From Pullilachnospira sp963929535 (GTDB taxonomy: Bacteria; Bacillota; Clostridia; Lachnospirales; Lachnospiraceae), in the NCBI GenBank assembly GCA_963929535.1, contig CAWVIZ010000010.1:1-64000 (forward strand): DNA of 64,000 bases. The letters run 5' to 3'. Position 1 is the first letter of the stretch, and each line of letters starts with the position of its first letter. Position numbers and translations under genes: made by a program. Below are positions 8,943 to 15,410 of the stretch, in pieces. The notes beneath the pieces were generated by a model, which had not been told where the DNA came from, ran no database searches, and worked only from the letters and a program-made list of their open reading frames with translations.

Positions 8943-9522
8943 GATGATCAGAGATCTGCTGCCGTTATATATTGACGGACTGACCAGCGAGGCCAGCAAC
9001 CAGGAGATCGAAAAGCACCTGAAATCCTGTAAGGAATGCCGGAAATATTATCAGGAAATGGCGGGAGGGCTTCCGGATTCCCCCACCATCAGCCAGGAAG
9101 AGATCCGGGATGTGGAAATCATAAAGAAGATAAAGAAAAAAAGCAGAAAAAAGCTGGCAGGAATTCTTGCCGGGGGAATTCTCGCCGCAGTACTGATTCT
9201 TGTCGCTGTCTTTTCCCAGTCAGTCAGCCAGGTGAAGTTTGAGGATGTGAAGCTGGATTATGGAGTTCAGGGAGACAGGATTTATATGACCATAGAATCC
9301 AGGCCGGGGTATGAACTCTGGTTTTCCGGGGGGGTAAACGGCAATGATTCCGAACTGACGATTCTGGCCATGAGGAAAATCGGGGGATCCGGGAAGGATG
9401 TCATGAACTGGGAGGATACGGTGGGAACCGGGGAGGATCCTTGCAGATGGACAATAAAATTCCGGGATAAAACCATCGTGATAGAAAACGGGGAGTTGGT
9501 GGAGGAAAGGGTGGATGAGTGA
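8932..9522 (+). CDS. Zinc-finger (HC2-type) membrane anti-sigma factor
   Basis: A 196-residue partner of the upstream sigma factor. The N-terminal cytoplasmic domain holds CEMIRDLLPLYIDG and the zinc site HLKSCKEC (His-x3-Cys-x2-Cys, about residues 29-36). One membrane helix lies at about residues 76-98 (a run of Gly, Ile, Leu and Val). The remaining 95 residues should be outside the cell and may act as the sensor; I do not recognise that domain. It presumably holds the sigma factor at the membrane until signalled. Confidence 0.85.
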   Translation: MKCEMIRDLLPLYIDGLTSEASNQEIEKHLKSCKECRKYYQEMAGGLPDSPTISQEEIRDVEIIKKIKKKSRKKLAGILAGGILAAVLILVAVFSQSVSQVKFEDVKLDYGVQGDRIYMTIESRPGYELWFSGGVNGNDSELTILAMRKIGGSGKDVMNWEDTVGTGEDPCRWTIKFRDKTIVIENGELVEERVDE

Positions 9523-9528
9523 AAAAGA

Positions 9529-9568
9529 ACCCTTACAAGCGGTGAACGTCACCGCCAGCAAGGGCTTT
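9529..9568. terminator. Bidirectional terminator hairpin
   Basis: An inner GCGGTGA/TCACCGC stem and an outer CCCTT/AAGGG stem, with A residues before and T residues after. It can serve the anti-sigma gene on the plus strand and the small gene on the minus strand. Confidence 0.6.
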
Positions 9569-9822
9569 TGACAAAGGAACTTCCTGCTCGATCTGTAAAA
9601 TCGGGTCAGCACAACCTTTGAAAATGCCTTTTGCAGTGAGATGGAGTCCGCAGGAGTTGCGGCGTTTCGATACCCATGAATTTCAATTTCAATGAGCATG
9701 TTGCCCACTTGAGTCCAGCCATAAATGACGGAAGAGACCTGCTCCCCCATGAAATAGGAGTGCTGCACCCAAGGTAAGGTCATATCATCAAGCGCTAACT
9801 CCTGCACGGTTCCAGTCTTCAT
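9533..9822 (-). pseudogene. Unrecognised small gene coupled to the TIGR04076 gene; 3' end unclear
   Basis: The ATG (9822) overlaps the stop of the TIGR04076 gene as ATGA, which argues for a real, coupled gene. The first 65-70 residues look like protein (for example WVQHSYFMGEQVSSVIYGW and VGNMLIEIEIHGY). In that frame, however, no stop occurs until 9220, which would run antisense through the terminator and most of the anti-sigma gene. A neighbouring frame reads sensibly (ADPILQIEQEVPLSKALAGG) and stops at 9533 inside the terminator hairpin. I infer a frameshift near 9600-9650 or 3' erosion. I do not recognise the family. Confidence 0.35.
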
Positions 9823-10163
9823 CTTATCGGTTCACAGTCGATGACGGATTCCTCATCAGTGGTTTCCAACTTAAAGATCACGGGACGGAGTCCGTCATTG
9901 CAGCTGCATACAGCGACTCCGGGTATGCGGATCCAGTCTCCGTAGTAGAAAAGCTGACTGTCAGATCCGTGAGCAAGCGCGAAAGCATACTGATAAATAG
10001 CCTTCCAGGCTTCATCGCACAGACCGTCCGGTTTGGCGTAATCAGCATAGAATACCTGCCCTTCCTTCAGCATAGGGCAGGCGGTCAGACCTTCTGCGCC
10101 ATATTCTGCGGCCAGCTCTTTGTCCAAGGTTGTTTTCAATACGGTGATCTTTACTTTTTTCAT
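9819..10163 (-). CDS. TIGR04076 family protein
   Basis: A 114-residue protein of unknown function in the TIGR04076 family, recognised by GLTACPMLKEGQVFY, KPDGLCDEAWKAIYQ and VCSCNDGLRPVIFK. It has four cysteines, two of them in the CSC motif. The start at 10163 is preceded by AGGAGG on the minus strand. It is transcribed divergently from the leader-repeat promoter at 10211, so the two promoters share about 50 bases. Confidence 0.85.
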   Translation of the reverse strand: MKKVKITVLKTTLDKELAAEYGAEGLTACPMLKEGQVFYADYAKPDGLCDEAWKAIYQYAFALAHGSDSQLFYYGDWIRIPGVAVCSCNDGLRPVIFKLETTDEESVIDCEPIR

Positions 10164-10210
10164 GATGATGTTCCTCCTGGAATTTATGTCATATATTTTA
10201 CTTCCTGTGA

Positions 10211-10334
10211 TATAATGAGCGAAAGCGAGCCGAAGCAAGAGAAGCTTGCTTCAGGGGAGCGGCGAATGTCATTCGCAGGCGGAGCCTGCGGAATAATGAG
10301 CGAAAATAGCAGAATATACAGGAGGCAAAGCTGA
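10211..10334 (+). promoter_or_regulatory. Promoter-linked leader repeat, locus 1 (upstream of Crp-like gene)
   Basis: An extended -10 (TGATATAAT, hexamer 10211-10216) runs directly into GAGCGAAAG. One repeat unit follows: hairpin 1 GAAGCAAG/CTTGCTTC, the spacer GGCGAATG, and hairpin 2 CGCAGGC/GCCTGCG. From the ATG inside the -10 box (10215) an open frame of 39 codons ends in TGATG, where the stop overlaps the ATG of the Crp-like gene at 10334. See the other loci at 18758, 35026 and 41768. Confidence 0.65.
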
Positions 10335-11008
10335 TGCTGTTGACACCCGCATATATTTTTTCAGGAGATTTCTCCGGATTTGAGGAATACTTTTTATCCC
10401 AGCCGCATTTGAATCGTTCGTTTCAAAGAGGCGATTACCTTTGGAAACCGGATGAGCCGTTTGGGAAGATCCACTATATACGCGAAGGCACCATTCAGAA
10501 TTTTTTACAGCACGATTCCGGCAGGAAAAAGATCATTTCATTCCATGGGTCAGGAACTGTTTTTCCGGGATATCACCGGAAAAATTACAAAATTGAAAAT
10601 TCGCTGGTATCAGTGGCGCTGTTTGACACGGAAGTACTGGAATTCACAAAAGAGCAGTTTTCCCGAATGTTCCATAGTAACCCGAAGCTGCAGGACCGGG
10701 TAATCGACTGGTATTCCTCATACAGTAATCTGCTTTTATTTGAAGCCGCCCATCAGGACTACAACAGCTCCCTGGTAAAATTATGTAATCTTCTGTATCT
10801 TCTCCTGGTCAGTGAAAACGGCAGAAAGAATGATCTGGGAGAAATTACCCAGGATACTCTGGCCGATATACTGGGGATCAGCCTGGTAAATCTTACCAGA
10901 GGTCTGACACAGCTGCGGAAAGAACAAGTCATAGCAACCGGAAGAAAACAGATTACCGTACTGGATGCGGAAGCGTTGATAAAGCACTGTTCCTATGAGA
11001 CGCTGTAA
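10334..11008 (+). CDS. Crp/Fnr family transcriptional regulator
   Basis: A 224-residue regulator. The N-terminal cyclic-nucleotide-binding fold covers about residues 20-125 (IHYIREGTIQNF followed by the IISFHGSGTVFPG turn). The C-terminal winged helix (about residues 165-215) contains TQDTLADILGISLVNLTRGL. It lacks the N-terminal cysteine cluster of Fnr and the cAMP-binding arginine pattern is not obvious, so the effector is unknown. Its ATG overlaps the stop of the leader-repeat frame, so translation may be coupled to that leader. Confidence 0.88.
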   Translation: MLLTPAYIFSGDFSGFEEYFLSQPHLNRSFQRGDYLWKPDEPFGKIHYIREGTIQNFLQHDSGRKKIISFHGSGTVFPGYHRKNYKIENSLVSVALFDTEVLEFTKEQFSRMFHSNPKLQDRVIDWYSSYSNLLLFEAAHQDYNSSLVKLCNLLYLLLVSENGRKNDLGEITQDTLADILGISLVNLTRGLTQLRKEQVIATGRKQITVLDAEALIKHCSYETL

Positions 11009-11178
11009 TATCATTTCAAAAATATTTTAACAGAAAGGCCAAAGATCGTCTGCTTCAAATGATGTACAGCCGGGGAATTTTAATGTTTCAGAAACGAAAG
11101 GGAAATATTTTTCCAATACTGCGGGGGTATGCTTATGCCATCAAATGAATACAGCCGGAAGATAAGGAGGAAAAAGAG

Positions 11179-11457
11179 ATGGCAAAGTCAAAACTGGTAA
11201 AAACAAATGAAAAGATCGCTGAAAAAGTAGTGAGTGGTTACAAAAAAATCGAAGAAGGAGTGGTAGGGGGCTACAAAAAGATTGAAAACGGCGTAGTCTG
11301 CGGCTATAAGAAGATTGAGAACGGAGCGGTAGAAGGATTTACAAAGATATCGGATTCTTTTGTGGACCAGTATCTGACAAGGGATGGAGAGACAGTGGAG
11401 GAGGCAAAGAAACGTCTGGCCGCAGAACAGATGGAGAGGGAGTCAAAAAGAAAATAA
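11179..11457 (+). CDS. Small protein with tandem GYKKIE repeats
   Basis: A 92-residue protein built from three near-copies of an 11-residue unit (VVSGYKKIEEG, VVGGYKKIENG, VVCGYKKIENG) plus a diverged fourth (AVEGFTKISDS). A C-terminal charged segment follows, containing LTRDGETVEEAKKRL. There is no signal peptide or membrane helix; the repeats could form an amphipathic helix. The start is preceded by AAGGAGG. I know proteins of this type as conserved hypotheticals in Lachnospiraceae but know no function. Confidence 0.8.
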   Translation: MAKSKLVKTNEKIAEKVVSGYKKIEEGVVGGYKKIENGVVCGYKKIENGAVEGFTKISDSFVDQYLTRDGETVEEAKKRLAAEQMERESKRK

Positions 11458-11525
11458 CCGCCCTCCTGCTTCCATGCAGCAGGAGAGATGCATACTTTCC
11501 AGAAGGGATAATTTCAGAATGAATA

Positions 11526-11575
11526 TTGACACTGTGTCAGGTGAGTGATATAGTATAGATGCTGACATAGTGTCA
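11526..11575 (+). promoter_or_regulatory. Promoter with two palindromic operators, upstream of DUF362 gene
   Basis: TTGACA (11526-11531), 17 bases, TATAGT (11549-11554). The 13-base palindrome TGACACTGTGTCA (11527-11539) overlaps the -35 box, and TGACATAGTGTCA (11563-11575) lies just after the -10 box, 36 bases centre to centre. The layout is that of a tightly repressed promoter, of the kind bound by TetR/AcrR-family dimers. No such regulator is in the window. Confidence 0.75.
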
Positions 11576-11677
11576 GAAAAAGTTCGATACAGATTACGGG
11601 CATCCGAGTTATCGGGATGCAGAATATCGAGACATTTGAAGGTGTTCATCGGGAAGGAAGATCAAGGAGGGCTGGCA

Positions 11678-12568
11678 ATGAAATCAAAGGTTTATTTCAC
11701 ACGGGAGATCACCCCGGAGGCGGTGGTGAAGCTGTATCGCGCAGTGGGAATCCAGCTGCCCGGAAAGGTGGCTGTGAAGGTTCATTCGGGAGAAAAGGGA
11801 AACCAGAATTTCCTGAGGCCGGAATTCTGGAAACCTGTGGTGGAAGAGGTGAAGGGTACCGTTGTGGAGTGCAACACCGCCTACGGGGACGCTTCCGGCG
11901 GTGTACGGGATCATACGGAATCACACCGGAAACTTTTGGAGGAACACGGATGGACCAGGTATTTCCCGGTGGATCTGATGGATGCGGAAGGCCCCGATGT
12001 GGTCTGGCCAGTGCCTGGAGGCAGGATACTGAAAGAAAATCATCTGGGGAAGAACATAGAAAATTACGATTCCATGCTGGTGCTGGCGCATTTTAAAGGG
12101 CATCCTGCCGGCGGTTACGGCGGTGCTCTTAAGCAATTGTCCATCGGCTGTGCCAGCGCAAAGGGAAAGGCGCTGATCCACAGCGCGGGAAAGACGGAGG
12201 ATCGTTTTGAAACCTGGAAGCAGCATGCCAGTAATGTGGAATTTCCCGAGGCTATGGCGGATGCGGCATTCAGCGTAATGGAACATTTTCAGGGGAAGAT
12301 CGCTTTTGTCAATGTGATGAAGAATCTTTCGGTGGACTGTGACTGCTGTGTTGTGGCGGAGGATCCCTGTATGAAGGATATCGGGATGCTGGCTTCGCTG
12401 GATCCGGTGGCGGTGGATCAGGCATGCATTGATCTGGTAGTTCAGTCGGATGATCCGGGAAGAGATCATTTTATGGAGCGGGTCAACAGCCGCAATGGGA
12501 TCCATACCATCGAGGCAGCCGCTGATCTGGGAGTGGGTTCCCGGGAATATGAACTGATAGAACTGTAA
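11678..12568 (+). CDS. DUF362 domain-containing protein
   Basis: A 296-residue DUF362 protein. The start at 11678 is chosen for the AAGGAGG site at 11664-11670. Family features include KVAVKVHSGEKGN, LAHFKGHPAGGYGGALKQLSIG and the Cys-rich segment VDCDCCVVAEDPC, followed by the conserved LASLDPVAVDQACIDLV. The C-terminal 4Fe-4S ferredoxin domain found in many relatives is absent, but the cysteines in VDCDCC might bind a metal or cluster. The function is not established. It stands alone behind an operator-flanked promoter, and a flavodoxin follows about 200 bases later. Confidence 0.88.
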   Translation: MKSKVYFTREITPEAVVKLYRAVGIQLPGKVAVKVHSGEKGNQNFLRPEFWKPVVEEVKGTVVECNTAYGDASGGVRDHTESHRKLLEEHGWTRYFPVDLMDAEGPDVVWPVPGGRILKENHLGKNIENYDSMLVLAHFKGHPAGGYGGALKQLSIGCASAKGKALIHSAGKTEDRFETWKQHASNVEFPEAMADAAFSVMEHFQGKIAFVNVMKNLSVDCDCCVVAEDPCMKDIGMLASLDPVAVDQACIDLVVQSDDPGRDHFMERVNSRNGIHTIEAAADLGVGSREYELIEL

Positions 12569-12767
12569 GTCATATATCCATGCAGGCAGGGCTGCCTGGA
12601 TCGCTGCCTGCGGGAGACTCCCTAGCAGCAGGCTGCTGAGCATCAAGCTTGCTGCGCTGCAGAACAGCGGGGGATTTGACCCCGCGGCAGGCGCCAAATG
12701 GACATGCAGGCATGTCCGCTTGTCTCAGTGCCTGCGGGAAGAAAAGGTATAAAGGAGGAACTGACCT
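12569..12767. other. Hairpin-rich spacer between DUF362 gene and flavodoxin
   Basis: 199 bases with several GC-rich inverted repeats (for example GGACATGCAGGCATGTCC at 12700-12717, and CCCCGC/GCGGGG about 12665-12685) but no gene. The segment 12711-12740 is, in reverse complement, a copy of the short GGCAATGAGCCA-type motif also seen at 5057 and 35188. Confidence 0.5.
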
Positions 12768-13235
12768 ATGAACACATTGATCGCGTATTTTTCAGCAAGC
12801 GGAGTGACCGGGCGCGCAGCAAAGGAAATGGCGGAGGCAACAGGTGCGGATCTGTATGAGATCCGGCCGCAGGAACCGTATACATCCGCGGATCTGGACT
12901 GGATGGACAAAAAGAGCCGCAGCACCCTGGAGATGAATGACCCGACCTGCCGTCCTGCCATTGCAAAGCCCGTACAGAACATGGATCAGTACGATACGGT
13001 ACTGGTGGGATTTCCCATCTGGTGGTATGTGGAGCCCAGGATCGTGGATACATTCCTGGAGAGCTATGATTTTTCCGGGAAAAGGCTGATTCCCTTCGCC
13101 ACCTCCGGAGGAAGCGGAATCGAAAAGGCAGAGGAAAGCCTGAAGGAGCACTGCCCTGCCGCAGCCTGGGAGAAAGGACAGCTTTTAAACGGTTCCCAAG
13201 GGGCAGCATGGGCAAAACAGATCCTGAAGGGCTGA
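12768..13235 (+). CDS. Flavodoxin family protein
   Basis: A 155-residue flavodoxin-fold electron carrier. The FMN phosphate loop is represented by YFSASGVTGRAAKEMAEA (residues 7-24). LVGFPIWWYVEPRIVDTF (about residues 83-100) and FATSGGSGIEKAEESL (about residues 112-127) correspond to the two flavin-contacting loops. It is close to the Flavodoxin_4 group often found near oxidative-stress or drug-response genes. The start follows AAAGGAGG. A terminator follows at 13321. Confidence 0.9.
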   Translation: MNTLIAYFSASGVTGRAAKEMAEATGADLYEIRPQEPYTSADLDWMDKKSRSTLEMNDPTCRPAIAKPVQNMDQYDTVLVGFPIWWYVEPRIVDTFLESYDFSGKRLIPFATSGGSGIEKAEESLKEHCPAAAWEKGQLLNGSQGAAWAKQILKG

Positions 13236-13320
13236 AATAGCCGGCGGTCAGGCGAAACGCGGGAAAGAACCGCAAAGTGGGAATGTGATTTGGAAAAAAG
13301 AAAATATAAATAACGGAAAG

Positions 13321-13354
13321 GGACGTGAATGAGGACGGGTCACGTCCTTTTTTC
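13321..13354 (+). terminator. Terminator after flavodoxin
   Basis: GGACGTGA (13321-13328) pairs with TCACGTCC (13340-13347), followed by seven T residues. Confidence 0.85.
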
Positions 13355-13464
13355 GTGTGCCAGTGAAAAGAAAAAGCGTTTTGATAAAGCTGCTGCTTTA
13401 CGATTGAAAAACCCTGCGGAATGCAGTAAGATAACCAGTGAAAAAACAGAGGGAGGGCCGGAAA

Positions 13465-14835
13465 GTGCAGAAAAACAAATATGAAATAGACATGTGCAAC
13501 GGAACTATTATGGACAAGCTGATTTCCTTCTCGCTGCCGCTGATGCTCACCAGCATTCTCCAGCTGATGTTCAATGCGGTGGACATTATTGTAGTGGGAA
13601 GATTCAGCGGCAGTCAGGCGCTGGCGGCGGTGGGATCCACCACGGCGCTGATCAATATTTTTACCAACCTTTTTATCGGGATTTCCCTTGGGGCCAATGT
13701 GCTGGCGGCCAGGTACTTTGCGGCGGGACGAGAAAAAGAGATGTCGGAGGCAGTACATACGGCGATCACACTGGCGCTGATCAGCGGTGTTCTGATGGCG
13801 TTTGTAGGACTGGGAGCGTCCAGGGCGGCGCTGGAACTGATGGATACGCCGGGGGATGTGATCGATCAGTCCACCCTGTATATGCGGATCTACTTTTTGG
13901 GAATGCCTTTTTTCATGCTGTATAACTACGGGGCAGCAATCCTGCGGGCTGTGGGAGATACCAAGCGGCCGCTGTTCTTTCTGGGGGCTGCGGGACTGAC
14001 CAATGTGGCGCTGGATCTGCTGCTGGTGGTGGTGATCCCTCTGGATGTGGCGGGGGTTGCCATAGGGACGGTGGCCTCCCAGATGATTTCCTGTATTCTG
14101 GTGATCCGGTGCCTCTGTAAGACAGAGAGCAGTTATCAGCTTCATTTTTCCCGGCTCTCCATCCGGAAGGTGTATCTGATCCGGATCTTTCAGGTGGGAA
14201 TACCGGCGGGGATCCAGAGTACAGTGATCAATCTTTCCAATGCCATGCTGCAGTCCTCGGTAAATTCCTTTGGATCCACGGCGATGGCAGGTTACACGGC
14301 TGCCAACAATATTCTGGGGTTCCTGTACGCGTCGGTAAACGCGGTGACCCAGGCATGTATGAGCTTTACCAGCCAGAATTTCGGCGTGGGAAAATACAAA
14401 CGGATGGACCGGGTTTTGGCGGACTGTATTCTCCTTTCTGCCGGGGTATCGCTGACACTGGGAGTGGGAGCCTATGTGTTCGGTTCCCAGCTTCTTGGAA
14501 TCTACACATCGGACCCGGAAGTGGTACAGTGCGGACTGGAGATCCTTTCCATTACTACAGTACCGTATTTTCTCTGTGGGATCATGGATCTTCTGCCGGG
14601 TTCCCTGCGGGGAATGGGGCACTCGGCGGTGCCAATGGTGCTGTCGGTGATCGGAACCGTTGGGACCAGGGTCCTGTGGATCTATGTGTTCTTCCCTCAC
14701 CACAGATCGCTGTATTTCCTGTTCATCTCTTATCCGGGCTCCTGGATCGCCACGATCCTGATGCAGGCAGTCTGCTTTGTCTTTGTAAGAAAACGGTGCG
14801 TGTCAGAGAGCGGGAAAGCCGCCTTAGAGACCTGA
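13465..14835 (+). CDS. MATE family efflux transporter
   Basis: A 456-residue multidrug/toxin exporter with twelve predicted membrane helices in two homologous halves. The N-terminus KNKYEIDMCNGTIMDKLISF and the helix VDIIVVGRFSG are typical of NorM/DinF-type MATE proteins in Clostridia. I prefer the GTG at 13465, spaced eight bases from GGGAGG, over the in-frame GTG at 13438. It stands alone; the preceding terminator separates it from the flavodoxin. Confidence 0.92.
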   Translation: MQKNKYEIDMCNGTIMDKLISFSLPLMLTSILQLMFNAVDIIVVGRFSGSQALAAVGSTTALINIFTNLFIGISLGANVLAARYFAAGREKEMSEAVHTAITLALISGVLMAFVGLGASRAALELMDTPGDVIDQSTLYMRIYFLGMPFFMLYNYGAAILRAVGDTKRPLFFLGAAGLTNVALDLLLVVVIPLDVAGVAIGTVASQMISCILVIRCLCKTESSYQLHFSRLSIRKVYLIRIFQVGIPAGIQSTVINLSNAMLQSSVNSFGSTAMAGYTAANNILGFLYASVNAVTQACMSFTSQNFGVGKYKRMDRVLADCILLSAGVSLTLGVGAYVFGSQLLGIYTSDPEVVQCGLEILSITTVPYFLCGIMDLLPGSLRGMGHSAVPMVLSVIGTVGTRVLWIYVFFPHHRSLYFLFISYPGSWIATILMQAVCFVFVRKRCVSESGKAALET

Positions 14836-14884
14836 ACGGCCCCGTTATCTCTGGGTTCCGGATCCACTGCCGAAAACTCCGTGA

Positions 14885-15176
14885 CAGTTCAGACTCCTGC
14901 CGTTTTGTCAGGTTTCACGCTGCATTGACGGGAGATCCCGTCAGCTGCAGGCACCAGTCTGTGTGAAGCGCAGCCTGTGCGCCTGCGTCTGTAAAAGTGA
15001 AGCCGTTGGGCCAAACTGCTGCCGGGCTCCGGTTACAGTTCAGCCTTCAACTGTCCCGCGAGGTGTCCCGCTGCATTTGCAGCGGGATCCCGAGACCTGC
15101 GGGCGCCAGGCTGCGTTTCGCGCAGCCTGTGTGCATGCATTTGTAACAGTGAAGCCGGAAGGCTGAACTGTTACGG
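14885..15176. repeat. GC-rich hairpin repeat family, locus A (two diverged units)
   Basis: Two units start with CAGTTCAG at 14885 and 15036, 151 bases apart, and share the segment AGCGCAGCCTGTG...GTGAAGCC. The second unit ends in a perfect hairpin GTAACAGT (15143-15150) / ACTGTTAC (15167-15174) with an inner AGCC/GGCT stem. A close relative of unit 2, including GATCCCGAG and CCTGCGGGCGCCAGGCTGCG, lies at 47821-47922. Weaker relatives lie at 28050-28095 and 58352-58440. Confidence 0.6.
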
Positions 15177-15203
15177 GCTCCGTTTCAGATACAGAAAAAA
15201 GTG

Positions 15204-15232
15204 TTGCAGGAGTAAGGGAATATTACTATAAT
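15204..15232 (+). promoter_or_regulatory. helD promoter
   Basis: TTGCAG (15204-15209), 17 bases, TATAAT (15227-15232). It gives a leader of about 170 bases. Confidence 0.7.
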
Positions 15233-15410
15233 TGAAATACTACGCATTTGCCGTTGCGTTCACCGGAGTCGTGCATCCCGATGCGGACACGGCCGTTGGG
15301 CTGCCGTCTGCAGGGATGGACAAGGAACGTAACCCGAAAACATTGACTGACGAAAGCCGGACGGATGGAGAAAGCATTGTCCATACGTTTCGGCAGGAAC
15401 GGAGGGAAGA

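Larger units (their letters stand above)
14836..15410. other. Intergenic region with GC-rich repeats and helD promoter
   Basis: No gene is supported in these 575 bases. They hold two diverged units of a GC-rich repeat family (14885-15176) and the helD promoter (15204-15232), then about 180 bases of leader before helD. Confidence 0.6.
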
